Assembly (NCBI GenBank): GCA_963668535.1
Contig: OY764867.1
Coordinates: 2,418,001-2,482,000, forward strand
Direction: 5' to 3'
DNA length: 64,000 nucleotides
Origin: F22 sp963668535
GTDB lineage: Bacteria > Bacteroidota > Bacteroidia > Bacteroidales > Bacteroidaceae
Under the pieces are notes generated by a model. That model was not told where the DNA came from, made no database searches, and saw only the letters and a program-made list of their open reading frames with translations. Shown here one piece after another: positions 8,990 through 16,766 of the stretch (within the stretch, counting starts at the first letter, position 1; each line of letters opens with the position of its first letter). Made by a program: the position numbers and the translations under genes.

Positions 8990-9029
8990 AAGAGATGTGC
9001 CAAAAGATACTTTTGACACACCTCTCTTA
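8990..9029. terminator. Imperfect hairpin between tetR and the split lipoprotein locus
   Basis: AAGAGA-TGTG-C-CAAAAG pairs with CTTTTG-A-CACA-CC-TCTCTT, with a two-base bulge. It sits past the stop of the minus-strand 9083 gene. T-runs are weak on both sides, so its role as a terminator is only plausible. Confidence 0.4.
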
Positions 9030-9082
9030 TGGTAAAATGGAAATGTATTATATGAAGATTTACCTAGTATGATTGTATAGTA

Positions 9083-9379
9083 TCAAAGGATAAACCGATC
9101 AATCACATATTCAGTGCCTCTCTTTGTTAGGGCGACAGTGACTTTGCGGTGTATATCGCCTGCTGTATAGGTGATTTGATAGGTATGGCTTCTGGATGGG
9201 GTACATTGTATGGTGGTGTACCACATGGCATCGAAGTCGAAGTCGTGTATCAGTAGGTCGTATCCATCTAGGTAGTCTTTGAGGTACTCGGATGATGCGT
9301 GATCAAATTGTGTCAATGCGCGTGGTGATAGATGCTGTGTGCGCAAGGTGGCGAGTTGCTCCTCTAGGTCTATAGGCAT
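9083..9379 (-). CDS. Hypothetical protein, possibly the 3' part of the upstream lipoprotein gene
   Basis: From ATG 9379 this gives 98 residues with no signal peptide. The same frame stays open upstream to the TAG at 9506-9508, which is the stop codon of the upstream lipoprotein gene. The 42 codons between encode plausible protein, including SSEQAFLESFYKTYTSIY, which resembles the N-terminal motif of secreted DUF3828-like domains. No GTG or TTG lies in that stretch. I therefore suspect one two-domain lipoprotein (10138 to 9083) interrupted by a nonsense codon. Independent translation from 9379 would begin inside the domain and leave it cytoplasmic. The function is unknown. Confidence 0.5.
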   Translation of the reverse strand: MPIDLEEQLATLRTQHLSPRALTQFDHASSEYLKDYLDGYDLLIHDFDFDAMWYTTIQCTPSRSHTYQITYTAGDIHRKVTVALTKRGTEYVIDRFIL

Positions 9380-9505
9380 GGTGCAATAGATGGATGTATA
9401 CGTTTTATAGAAGCTCTCCAGGAAGGCTTGTTCGGATGATTGCTTGATGGCTTGTGGGGCTTGGAGTGCGGTAGATAGTAGTTGGTCACCATATTGGGTA
9501 CCGAT

Positions 9506-10138
9506 CTATTCATGATAGGTGCTTTGGTATGTAGCTAGTTCCTTGTCGCTCATTTTCTCGTAGATGGATACGCCATATATCTTGCGACCATCGCTGAGGG
9601 TGCCGAGGTGTTCTATGGCGCAGAAACTGGCACATGTTCCTGTGGTCCAACCGATAATCTGTATGTAGGAACCATCAACGCACATGATGCTGCCGCGAAG
9701 GGGATCGGCGTAGGTGTCATTGAATGTAAAGGATACGGTGTCGCTCTTCTTGGCCATGGCTTCGGCATCGGAGATGTAGTAGGTGGTGATGGTGTGGTCG
9801 GTACCTATATAAAATTGGTGGGGACTGACACCTACGATTTCGGTATAGTATTCTCGGGGAAGGCGTTTGCCGTCTTCTGATATTTCCCATGTGGCGTAAT
9901 GTTTCCATCCGTGACCTACGAAGTTTTCGTCAAAGCCTGTTGCGCCAATGGAGCCTGTAGCATAGCAGCGGCCTTGGGCATCGAAGGTGAAGTCGGAACC
10001 ATGATTATTGATGCTGTTTTCCCACATGGAGTAGAGACTTTCGTTGTCATCGTCGTTGCATGAGGTCATGCAGCATAGGGCGCTTGCTAGGAGCACGAGG
10101 CTGAGAAGTCGGCCGATACTTTTCAAATGTATTGTCAT
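9506..10138 (-). CDS. Secreted lipoprotein of unknown function
   Basis: The protein has 210 residues and a type II signal peptide with lipobox LCCMTSC followed by NDDDNES; the acidic stretch after Cys is typical of surface or outer-membrane lipoproteins in this phylum. The mature part (SMWENSINNHGSDFTFDAQGRCYATGSI, GHGWKHYATWEISEDGKRLPREYYTEIVG) looks like a small beta-rich, lipocalin-like fold. No catalytic motif is seen. The stop is TAG, with an open in-frame extension to 9083, so this may be the N-terminal part of a longer protein. I found no convincing -7 box upstream. Confidence 0.75.
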   Translation of the reverse strand: MTIHLKSIGRLLSLVLLASALCCMTSCNDDDNESLYSMWENSINNHGSDFTFDAQGRCYATGSIGATGFDENFVGHGWKHYATWEISEDGKRLPREYYTEIVGVSPHQFYIGTDHTITTYYISDAEAMAKKSDTVSFTFNDTYADPLRGSIMCVDGSYIQIIGWTTGTCASFCAIEHLGTLSDGRKIYGVSIYEKMSDKELATYQSTYHE

Positions 10139-10300
10139 AGCTTGGTTGTTAAGTCTGCTGGTGTAGAGACCTATCAGCAGGGGACTGTATAAATAATAGA
10201 TTTACGTTGTTCTCAATAAATGAAAGACTCTGTAAAAGTAAGTAAAAAAAGTGGGGTGGATGGGGGATGTTTGGGAAAAAATGGTGGATGTTTTGTGGAT

Positions 10301-11263
10301 TTATATTATTTTATGAAAGGTGGTCACGCGGCGTATCTTGTAGGGACGTTTATTTTGGGACTCGTAGTAGGTGCGCATCTGGAGGTCGAGTACAAGGCCT
10401 ATCATAAAGAATTGGATTCCGATAAGGACGAGCATTATGCCTAGTAGGAGTAGGGGACGGCCCCAGATGTCTTGCCCCATCAATTTGACGATAAGGAGGT
10501 AGAGGTTGACTAGGCAGCCGAGGGCAAAGAGGGCCATGCCTATGCTGCCGAAGAGGTAGATGGGTTTTTGAAGGAAGTTCTGACGAAAGAGGATGAGTAG
10601 GAGGTCGTTCATGACTTTGAAGGTGCGGTTGAGGCCGTATTTGGATACGCCGTAGCGACGGGGGTGGTGGTGTACGGGAACTTGCTCGATGCGGGCACCG
10701 TTCATATTGGCTACAAGTATGATGTAGCGGTGAAATTCGCCGTAGAGTTCAATTTCTTTGGCGATGTCGCGTTTGAACACTTTTAGGGCGCAGCCGTTGT
10801 CTTGGATGTCTAAACCTGTGGCGCGGCCGATGAGGGCATTGGCTCGACGGGATAACCACATGCGTAGGTGGTTGTCTTGGCGGTGCTGACGGATGCCAGT
10901 CACGATGTCGCAATCTTTGTCTTGTAGGGTGTGTAGCATCATGGGGATATCGGCTGGATCGTTTTGTAGATCGCCATCCATGGTGATGATGTATTGGCCT
11001 TGGGCTTGGTCGATTCCGGCAAAGAGGGCGGCACTCTGACCGCTGTTTTTACGCAGTTCGATAAGCACGATATGGGGGTCTTGGAGGGCTGTGATTTCTT
11101 CGCGGGTGTTGTCGGTGGAGCAGTCGTCTATCAGGATGATTTCATAGGTGTAGGCACTCATGGCGAGGTGTATCTGCTCAACTAGGAGACTTACGTTGCC
11201 TGCTTCGTTGTACATGGGGATGACTATGGAGCAGTCTATTGGGTTAGGATGTAGGTGGGTCAT
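10301..11263 (-). CDS. Family 2 glycosyltransferase with two C-terminal TM helices (DPM1/GtrB/ArnC-like)
   Basis: The protein has 320 residues. The GT-A domain starts DCSIVIPMYNEAGNVSLLVEQI and carries LIDDCSTDNT and the metal-binding ITMDGDLQNDPADIP, then a C-terminal membrane anchor of two TM helices (residues ~230-295). This family transfers a sugar from a nucleotide donor to polyprenyl phosphate on the cytoplasmic face. It starts 27 bp after the stop of an ArnT-like transferase, a natural pairing: this enzyme would make the lipid-linked sugar and the ArnT-like enzyme would use it in the periplasm. The sugar and acceptor cannot be told from sequence. Confidence 0.88.
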   Translation of the reverse strand: MTHLHPNPIDCSIVIPMYNEAGNVSLLVEQIHLAMSAYTYEIILIDDCSTDNTREEITALQDPHIVLIELRKNSGQSAALFAGIDQAQGQYIITMDGDLQNDPADIPMMLHTLQDKDCDIVTGIRQHRQDNHLRMWLSRRANALIGRATGLDIQDNGCALKVFKRDIAKEIELYGEFHRYIILVANMNGARIEQVPVHHHPRRYGVSKYGLNRTFKVMNDLLLILFRQNFLQKPIYLFGSIGMALFALGCLVNLYLLIVKLMGQDIWGRPLLLLGIMLVLIGIQFFMIGLVLDLQMRTYYESQNKRPYKIRRVTTFHKII

Positions 11264-11290
11264 GGTGTATACGGTTGTATGGTGTATGAT

Positions 11291-12946
11291 TTATGGTTGG
11301 TGTACGGTCTTATGGGCTTGGGTGCTGAATTGTTCTTTTCTCAGGGCGATGGCGAAGGTTTGGGTCTCTTCAAAAATGTCTTTGCCTTGGTAGATGGTGT
11401 CGCATGGCACGGTGAGGGGGATGTGCTGGAAGGCGCGACGACGACCTATCAATATGCCATCGGGATGGCGAGCGAAAAATGAGCTGATCTCTGCTGGGGC
11501 TACGGCGATAATCGGTCTACGTAGGTAGAAGGGGTAGGCGGCGGCGAAGCGTCCTACGTGTCCTACTGGGTGGCTTTGCAGGGTTGGGAGGGATTGCTGT
11601 ACGGGATCTTGCTGGCCTATCTTGGGGGCTATGATGCCGAAGAAAACGAGGCTTGTCAGGGTGGTGGTGATGCCTACGGCGGTGAGGTGGGTGTATAGAT
11701 CATGACGCAAGAAGAAGGCGATTAAGATGCCTGCTGGGAGGATGATGAGCCATAGGGCATATTGATGGATAGGGGCGAGCGAGGGATCGAGCTGCATGCC
11801 GATGTTGGCGACTATGGGGACCAATAGGGCGATGAGGAGGATGATCCAATAGCTGGCGCGTATATTATAAAAGCGCATCCTCGGTTGGGCGAGGTAGAAG
11901 CCTATCAGTATGGCTAGAAAGGGATAGGTGGGTAGGGTGTAGTGGATGAGTTTGGTATGGCTGATGGAGAAAAATACGAGGACAACGGCTGCGGCAATGA
12001 TGCTGAATAGTAGGAAGCCTGTGCCGCCTTGTGTTTCGTAGTTGAGACGGTAGGTGTGTAGGCGGTGGCGACGCTGGTAGAGGTAGCTGATGGCTTGGGG
12101 CAGGATGAAGGAGAAGGGAAAGAGTCCAAGGAGTATATATAATGTGGGGAGGAAGAAAGGACCGTGGTGGCCTTCCATGGACTGGGAGAAGCGACCGACG
12201 TTGTGCTTGAGGAAGAAGCCTTGGGTCCAGGCCCAATCGGTTTGTAGTCCGTTGATGACAAACCAGGGTATGGTGATGGCTAGGACGATCAAGAGGCCTA
12301 GAAGGGGCTTCATTTGGGCTATTTGTGACCAGCTGAGGCGTTGGGCTATGAGGAGGTATATGAGGAAGATCACACCGGGTAGCAGGATGGCGATGGGACC
12401 TTTACTCAGGAAGCCTAGGGCCATAAAGAGGTACATCCATAGGAAGTCGCGTAGGCTGTTGCTTTGGATGCCTTTGTAGAAGTAGAGGCAGGTGGCTGTA
12501 AAGAAGAAGATGAGGTAGGGGTCGGGGACGCCTAGGTGACTTTCGAAGATAAAGTGGATGGAGACGAGAAGGATAAAGGCACTCCAGAAGGCGGGGAGGT
12601 CGCCGAGCCATTTCTTGGTGTGGTGGTAGACGATGGTGATGGTGCTGGCGCCGAAGAGGGCGGAGAAGAAGCGGGCGCCAAATACGTTGATGCCGAAGCT
12701 TTTATAGGCGAGCATCATAAAGAAGTAATGCAAGGGGGGCTTGTCGGTGCGGAGGGTGTGGTTGTAGGTGGGGAGAAACCAGTGGTGGCTCTGGAACATT
12801 TCCATGGCGCAGGCGCTGTTGCGGGCTTCATCAACTATAAATATGGGGTATCCCCAGGCGTTGAATAGGCACAAAAGGAAGGCTACGGCAAATAATCCGA
12901 AGAGAAAATAGTTGGATCGGGTAAGTGTAGTAATGGGTTGTTGCAT
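11291..12946 (-). CDS. ArnT-like (PMT_2) polyprenyl-phosphate-sugar glycosyltransferase
   Basis: The protein has 551 residues with about eleven TM helices. The first periplasmic loop holds the family signatures PIFIVDEARNSACAMEM and TLRTDKPPLHYFFM, with VPDPYLIFFF further on. In characterised members the Asp-Glu pair after TM1 is essential for transferring a sugar from a lipid carrier to lipid A or protein. The C-terminal periplasmic region (residues ~435-540) is soluble. It is operonic with a GtrB-like enzyme and divergent from a PAP2 phosphatase, which fits envelope lipid or glycoconjugate modification. A -7-like TAAGTTTG lies at 13044-13051. Protein O-glycosylation is the main alternative role. 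Confidence 0.85.
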   Translation of the reverse strand: MQQPITTLTRSNYFLFGLFAVAFLLCLFNAWGYPIFIVDEARNSACAMEMFQSHHWFLPTYNHTLRTDKPPLHYFFMMLAYKSFGINVFGARFFSALFGASTITIVYHHTKKWLGDLPAFWSAFILLVSIHFIFESHLGVPDPYLIFFFTATCLYFYKGIQSNSLRDFLWMYLFMALGFLSKGPIAILLPGVIFLIYLLIAQRLSWSQIAQMKPLLGLLIVLAITIPWFVINGLQTDWAWTQGFFLKHNVGRFSQSMEGHHGPFFLPTLYILLGLFPFSFILPQAISYLYQRRHRLHTYRLNYETQGGTGFLLFSIIAAAVVLVFFSISHTKLIHYTLPTYPFLAILIGFYLAQPRMRFYNIRASYWIILLIALLVPIVANIGMQLDPSLAPIHQYALWLIILPAGILIAFFLRHDLYTHLTAVGITTTLTSLVFFGIIAPKIGQQDPVQQSLPTLQSHPVGHVGRFAAAYPFYLRRPIIAVAPAEISSFFARHPDGILIGRRRAFQHIPLTVPCDTIYQGKDIFEETQTFAIALRKEQFSTQAHKTVHQP

Positions 12947-13262
12947 CTTTTTCTTTAGTTTGTTGTATGAGAGATCGGGCTCTGTAATGTCGGGGACCTA
13001 CGGAATGGAAAAAAGCGAAATTATAGAGAATTTATGGACTAGACAAACTTAATGGAAAGAAAATGCGTGGTTAATAGTAAATAAAATGAATAAGGGGGTA
13101 TTTGTTACATCTTGGTTACGTGATCTAGGTGTGGGTTGTGTAAATGGGCTGTGTGTCAGATTGGTGTTGCGATTTCTGTGTCATAGAACTGTCATGTCAT
13201 TTTAATATTTTTGTATAGATATAGTAGGCATTATTTGTTATATTTGACACGAAAACGGAATA
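12947..13262. other. Divergent intergenic region (ArnT-like / PAP2)
   Basis: This 316-bp gap holds the minus-strand -7 candidate for the glycosyltransferase operon at 13044-13051 and the Pho-box promoter of the PAP2 gene at 13178-13213. I see no gene in it. Confidence 0.6.
13178..13213 (+). promoter_or_regulatory. Pho-box-like promoter of the PAP2 gene
   Basis: GTGTCATAGAACTGTCAT (13178-13195) contains TGTCAT at 13179 and 13190, exactly 11 bp apart, and a third overlapping TGTCAT follows at 13195. It differs from the E. coli Pho-box consensus at few positions. A 10-bp gap leads to the -7 box TATTTTTG (13206-13213); no -33 TTTG is present. This is the geometry of a PhoB-activated promoter in which the activator sites replace the upstream core element. 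Confidence 0.7.
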
Positions 13263-13979
13263 ATGCTGTCGCAACAAATAAACAAATGTAGAGGTATGAC
13301 TAAAGAATTTTTTCATTCGCAGAAGCTCTTGTTGAGTATGCTTGTCGTGATGATGGGTGTCTTGCTGGTTCCAGTGATTTTATTTGGACCTAATCAGTCG
13401 TCGTTGGTCTTGAATCAGTTTCACGCCCTTTGGGCGGATCATTTCTTTAAATGGGTGACTCATTTTGGGGAGTTCACGTTTATCGCGCCTGTGGTGTTGA
13501 TCTTATGTATAGTACGCTGTCGGAGATGGGCGCTTGCGGTGACGTGTAACAGTGTATTGACACTTGTCTTGACGTATGGTCTAAAACATTATATATTTCC
13601 TCATACAAAGCGTCCGTTTGGGCTTTATGGACAGGTGGCGAGTCTTCACTTGGTAGATGGAGTGCAGGTGCATAGTTGTCATACCTTTCCGTCGGGGCAT
13701 ACTATGGCTGCGTTTGCTGTGTTTATGTTCTTGGCGTTTAATGTAAAGGGGTGGGCGAAGTATCTGTGTTTCTTGATCGCTGTAGGTGTGGGGCTGTCTA
13801 GGATATATCTGTTTCAGCATTTTGCATTGGATGTCATCAGTGGGGCGATGGTGGGATCGGTGATTGCTTTTTTTGCGCACAGTGTCATGATGGTGGATGG
13901 TTCTCTTGTATCATATCGTCTTCGCTTGAAGAAAGGGGTTAAGAAGGCCGAGGAAGAATGGGCACCTAGTGGGGTCTAA
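13263..13979 (+). CDS. PAP2-family membrane phosphatase (lipid phosphate phosphatase)
   Basis: The protein has 238 residues and about six TM helices. All three PAP2 signatures are present: KHYIFPHTKRPFG (K-x6-RP type), FPSGHTM (PSGH) and SRIYLFQHFALDV (SR-x5-H-x3-D). The catalytic His residues and the Arg are intact. Relatives remove phosphate from phosphatidate, undecaprenyl pyrophosphate or lipid A at the periplasmic face. Its promoter carries a Pho-box-like element, suggesting induction by phosphate limitation, and the neighbouring ArnT-like operon hints at lipid A as a substrate. The start at 13263 leaves a leader of about 44 nt; a Met twelve codons in is an alternative. Confidence 0.88.
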   Translation: MLSQQINKCRGMTKEFFHSQKLLLSMLVVMMGVLLVPVILFGPNQSSLVLNQFHALWADHFFKWVTHFGEFTFIAPVVLILCIVRCRRWALAVTCNSVLTLVLTYGLKHYIFPHTKRPFGLYGQVASLHLVDGVQVHSCHTFPSGHTMAAFAVFMFLAFNVKGWAKYLCFLIAVGVGLSRIYLFQHFALDVISGAMVGSVIAFFAHSVMMVDGSLVSYRLRLKKGVKKAEEEWAPSGV

Positions 13980-14020
13980 AGGGCATCTAGTGCACTAAAG
14001 AATCCCTATAAAAAATAATT

Positions 14021-14045
14021 AGGCATTTCTAACTCAGAAATGCCT
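14021..14045. terminator. Hairpin downstream of the PAP2 gene
   Basis: AGGCATTTCT and AGAAATGCCT form a perfect 10-bp stem with a 5-nt loop, flanked by A-rich DNA on both sides. It lies between the convergent PAP2 gene and small-RNA copy A. It may end minus-strand readthrough. Confidence 0.55.
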
Positions 14046-14046
14046 A

Positions 14047-14117
14047 AAAACAAAAAGTGGTTGTCTCACGACAACCAATCTTTTTTATAACCTTAAATCT
14101 AATACCATGAAAAACAC
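14047..14117 (-). ncRNA. Putative small RNA, copy A of a three-member family
   Basis: On the minus strand, TTG (14149-14151), a 19-bp spacer and TACCTTTG (14122-14129) form a canonical promoter. The predicted RNA starts near 14117 with GTGTTTTTCATGGTATTAG, continues through ATTTAAGGTTA, and ends in a 7-bp hairpin (GGTTGTC / GACAACC, 14059-14076) followed by a T-run. The core is shared almost base for base with copies near 32.4 kb and 55.1 kb, whereas the terminator stem differs. It faces away from the acyltransferase gene and toward the end of the PAP2 gene, so it is not a leader of a downstream gene. Confidence 0.65.
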
Positions 14118-14259
14118 GTTGCAAAGGTAGGGCTTTTTCTGATATGTGCAATAGTAGAGGCTAATTTTCTGCATGAATTTAGTATTGTTTTACATTGAAG
14201 GCCTTATTGTATTGTGTATGTAAGAGTTTTTCGTGTCTAAGTGAAAGGATGTATATAAG

Positions 14260-14296
14260 AAAAAGGTCGTATTCCTTGAGGGAACACAACCTTTTT
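14260..14296 (-). terminator. Intrinsic terminator of the PlsC-like operon
   Basis: A 16-bp stem closes around a 5-nt loop. Two pairs that mismatch on the plus strand become G-U wobbles in the minus-strand RNA, and the stem ends in a T-run on that strand. It begins 25 bp past the acyltransferase stop. Confidence 0.75.
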
Positions 14297-14320
14297 ATAA
14301 TGGGTCAATAGACGTGTGAT

Positions 14321-14878
14321 CTACAATGCAAAACGTTCAGGATGTTTTCCTGTAGCATCGCGGTAGTAGTCTTTGATCTTTTTCATGTCGGCTTCAAAAT
14401 CGCCTGTGGGAACTAAAAACTCATTCATTTTGATGACTTTCAGTTTGTAGTCGATTGAAACGAGGACGATAGGAATCTGTGCACCTAGGGCGATGTAGTA
14501 AAATCCTTTCTTCCAACGTGCGTTGGCTTGACGTGTGCCTTCGGGAGTGATGGCTACGTGAAAGGTCTTGCTTTCGGCTACTTGTTGTTTCATTTGTTCA
14601 ACAAGTGAGGTGCGCTTCTTACGGTCAACTGGTATACCACCCATGGCGCGAAAGATTGCACCCAGTGGGAAGAAGAACCAGCTTTTCTTCATCATGAAAC
14701 CTGTTTGACGATTAATGGCACGATAGAATAGCTTGCCGTATATCAAATCCCAATTGGATGTATGAGGGGCAGCACAAACGATACATTTGTCAAAATCAGG
14801 TACGTTTACTTCGGATTTCCATCCTAAAACATCGTGGTAGAGCCAAGAGGCAAAGCTTTTTTTCTTTTGAGAGTTCAT
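14321..14878 (-). CDS. PlsC-like 1-acylglycerol-3-phosphate acyltransferase family protein
   Basis: The protein has 185 residues, shorter than typical PlsC (about 240). The catalytic motif HTSNWD (H-x4-D, residue ~38) and the substrate motif ITPEGTRQ (near residue 110) are both present, with GGIPVDRKK between them, in family order. It would transfer an acyl chain to a lysophospholipid or related lipid at the inner membrane. The N-terminal TM helix of classical PlsC is missing, as in short Bacteroidota members often annotated only as acyltransferase. It starts 10 bp after a small gene in the same operon; the exact acceptor is uncertain. Confidence 0.85.
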   Translation of the reverse strand: MNSQKKKSFASWLYHDVLGWKSEVNVPDFDKCIVCAAPHTSNWDLIYGKLFYRAINRQTGFMMKKSWFFFPLGAIFRAMGGIPVDRKKRTSLVEQMKQQVAESKTFHVAITPEGTRQANARWKKGFYYIALGAQIPIVLVSIDYKLKVIKMNEFLVPTGDFEADMKKIKDYYRDATGKHPERFAL

Positions 14879-14888
14879 TAATAGGAGG

Positions 14889-15173
14889 TTATGCAGTTGG
14901 AGCTGTTTTTAGATTGTTCATGTCTTGAAGTATTTCATTGACTACTGCATGAAAATCTTCTCCAAATTTTTTATAATATCCTTTGACGTTGCCTGGTTCT
15001 GTGTGGCTTACACGCATGGTGAAATCTTCATGAGCTGCAAGAATCTTGCCTAACACTGCGTTGGCTTTTGCTGGATCAACACCTGGGATGTAATTACGGA
15101 AGGTTACTGCTTCGGTAAATAGTTCACCCATGACGTAGCTGATGCCTTTTTTCAAATTTCTTCTACTTGCCAT
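14889..15173 (-). CDS. Conserved-looking small protein of unknown function
   Basis: The protein has 94 residues, predicted mostly helical (KKGISYVMGELFTEAVTFRNY, FGEDFHAVVNEILQDMNNL), with no signal peptide or known motif. It is the first gene of an operon with the PlsC-like gene, 10 bp apart. A promoter (TTG at 15250, 19-bp spacer, TACCTTCG at 15223-15230) puts the start of transcription about 43 nt upstream of the ATG. That leader contains a perfect 8-bp hairpin (15191-15209). I do not recognise the family; a housekeeping role is a guess from its composition. Confidence 0.7.
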   Translation of the reverse strand: MASRRNLKKGISYVMGELFTEAVTFRNYIPGVDPAKANAVLGKILAAHEDFTMRVSHTEPGNVKGYYKKFGEDFHAVVNEILQDMNNLKTAPTA

Positions 15174-15190
15174 ATTCTTTATTTTTTTAC

Positions 15191-15209
15191 GATAAGGAAA
15201 ATCCTTATC
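15191..15209 (-). promoter_or_regulatory. 5'UTR hairpin upstream of the 94-aa gene
   Basis: GATAAGGA and TCCTTATC pair perfectly around AAA in the predicted leader, 18 nt before the ATG. It could be an operator palindrome or a leader structure controlling translation. Confidence 0.45.
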
Positions 15210-15282
15210 AAGTTAATCGCTGCGAAGGTACGGGTTTTTGTTGGAAAAGCAACTTTGTAAGTGAAAATTCCTGCGTTTCAGA

Positions 15283-15951
15283 TTATTTTAACCATTGGAT
15301 GGGGCTGTATCCGTGTTCTTCTAAAAAGGCATTAGTCAACGAAAATTGATGGTTGCCATGGAAGCCTCTATAGGCGGAAAGTGGGGATGGATGAGCCGAT
15401 TTTAGGATTAAGTGCCGACTGGTGTCTATGCCCCGAGCTTTTTTCTGGGCGTAGCTTCCCCATAAGATAAAGACGACGTGGGGACAGTGGTGGTTGACCA
15501 GCTGGATGACGGCGTCGGTAAATTCTTCCCAACCTTTGCCTTGGTGCGAACCGGCTTGGTTGGCGCGTACGGTGAGGGTGGCGTTGAGCATCAGTACGCC
15601 TTGGTCGGCCCAGTGGCTGAGGTTGCCTGTGGTGGGAAGGTCTCCTCCTATATCGTCTACGATCTCTTTATATATATTACGTAGTGATGGGGGGATGGCG
15701 ATGTGGTCATTGACGGAGAAGCATAGGCCGTGGGCTTGACCTGGACCGTGGTAGGGGTCTTGGCCGATAAGGACGACTTTTACTTTGTCGAGTGGACAGC
15801 GGTTGAAGGCTTCAAAAATTTGTGATCCTGGGGGGTAGATGGTGTGGAGGGCGTATTCTTGACGAATCGATGTGGTAAGTTGTTCGAAGTAGGGCTTGTC
15901 AAATTCGTTCTGAAGAACGTGTTGCCAAGAAGGATGTATCTGTACTTGCAT
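15283..15951 (-). CDS. ung: Uracil-DNA glycosylase, family 1
   Basis: The protein has 222 residues from ATG 15951 (MQVQIHPSWQHVL). The water-activating motif GQDPYHGPGQAHGL, the Phe stacking region, LLNATLTVRANQAGSH, and the leucine-loop HPSPLSAYRGF are all intact. The enzyme excises uracil from DNA to start base excision repair. An upstream Met at 16005 is rejected because a promoter (TTTG 16003-16006, 20-bp spacer, TAGCTTTG 15975-15982) lies between it and 15951. It is transcribed divergently from an MnmC-like gene. No anomaly is seen. Confidence 0.95.
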   Translation of the reverse strand: MQVQIHPSWQHVLQNEFDKPYFEQLTTSIRQEYALHTIYPPGSQIFEAFNRCPLDKVKVVLIGQDPYHGPGQAHGLCFSVNDHIAIPPSLRNIYKEIVDDIGGDLPTTGNLSHWADQGVLMLNATLTVRANQAGSHQGKGWEEFTDAVIQLVNHHCPHVVFILWGSYAQKKARGIDTSRHLILKSAHPSPLSAYRGFHGNHQFSLTNAFLEEHGYSPIQWLK

Positions 15952-16036
15952 GAGGAAATTATTTGTTGTTTGTGCAAAGCTAGCATATATGGGGCAACCT
16001 TGCAAAGAAAAGGGAAGGCAACTGAAAAGTTTTTAC

Positions 16037-16051
16037 TATATTTGTGTTATG
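16037..16051 (+). promoter_or_regulatory. -7 box immediately before the MnmC-like ATG
   Basis: TATATTTG (16037-16044) ends four bases before the ATG at 16049. Transcription would be expected to start at about 16049-16051, implying a leaderless or nearly leaderless message. A clear -33 box is absent. Confidence 0.5.
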
Positions 16052-16723
16052 GAATCAAAGAATAATCAACCGTATATTATAAAAACTGACGATGGGAGCC
16101 AAACGATTGTGCATCCTACTTTTCACGAACAGTATCATAGCGTGAAGGGGGCGCGTAGTGAATCGATGCATATCTTTGTGCAACTGGCGTTGAGGGAGTG
16201 GATGAAGGGGCATCCTGCACAAAAGGTGCGGGTGCTGGAATTGGGGTTTGGCACTGGACTCAATGCGCTGCTTACTTGTGTGGAGGCTAATGAGGTACAT
16301 ACTCATGTGGAGTACACGACGTTGGAGTTGTATCCGTTGGGTATAGAGGAGGCGCGGTCTCTGGAGTATATGCCTAAGGAGGACTTTGAGAAGGTGCTTG
16401 CGGCCGAATGGGGGCAGCAGGTGGACGTGTCGGAGTGGTTTACTCTGTGTAAACGACAGGAGGATTTTCTATTGGCTTCATTAAATAATGGGTATTTTGA
16501 TGTGGTGTATTTTGATGCTTTCTCGCCTGAAACGCAACCTGAGTTGTGGGGGGAGGAATTGTTGCAGAAGATATATGTGGCGATGGCATCTGGTGGGGTG
16601 TTGACTACATATTGTGCCAAAGGGGTGGTGCGTAGAATGCTGCAGCAGGTGGGCTTTGTGGTGGAACGTATGCCTGGTCCGCCTAATGGAAAAAGAGAGG
16701 TGTTAAGGGCTTGGAAAACATAA
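16049..16723 (+). CDS. MnmC-like tRNA 5-(aminomethyl)-2-thiouridine methyltransferase-domain protein
   Basis: The protein has 224 residues and matches the SAM-dependent methyltransferase half of MnmC (DUF752): TDDGSQTIVHPTFHEQYHS with GARSES, the SAM site VLELGFGTGLNALL, and the family signature VVYFDAFSPETQPELW. In E. coli MnmC an oxidoreductase half is fused; here the methyltransferase stands alone, as in many other phyla. It would complete mnm5s2U34 modification of wobble uridines. The frame extends upstream to 15950, but that region lies before the promoter and overlaps the ung promoter. The chosen start gives essentially no leader. Confidence 0.85.
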   Translation: MESKNNQPYIIKTDDGSQTIVHPTFHEQYHSVKGARSESMHIFVQLALREWMKGHPAQKVRVLELGFGTGLNALLTCVEANEVHTHVEYTTLELYPLGIEEARSLEYMPKEDFEKVLAAEWGQQVDVSEWFTLCKRQEDFLLASLNNGYFDVVYFDAFSPETQPELWGEELLQKIYVAMASGGVLTTYCAKGVVRRMLQQVGFVVERMPGPPNGKREVLRAWKT

Positions 16724-16766
16724 TGTGTCAATCGTGTAATAATCTTGTCTTTTTTATGTAATATGT

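Noticed and set aside
10220..10444. 74-residue plus-strand frame overlapping the glycosyltransferase stop
   Set aside because: Its second half is the complement of the glycosyltransferase membrane anchor, and no promoter box precedes it.
11865..12479. Overlapping reading frames inside the ArnT-like gene
   Set aside because: They arise because C-rich codons on the minus strand leave few stops in the other frames. Their compositions are Pro/Ser/His-rich and have no domain signal.
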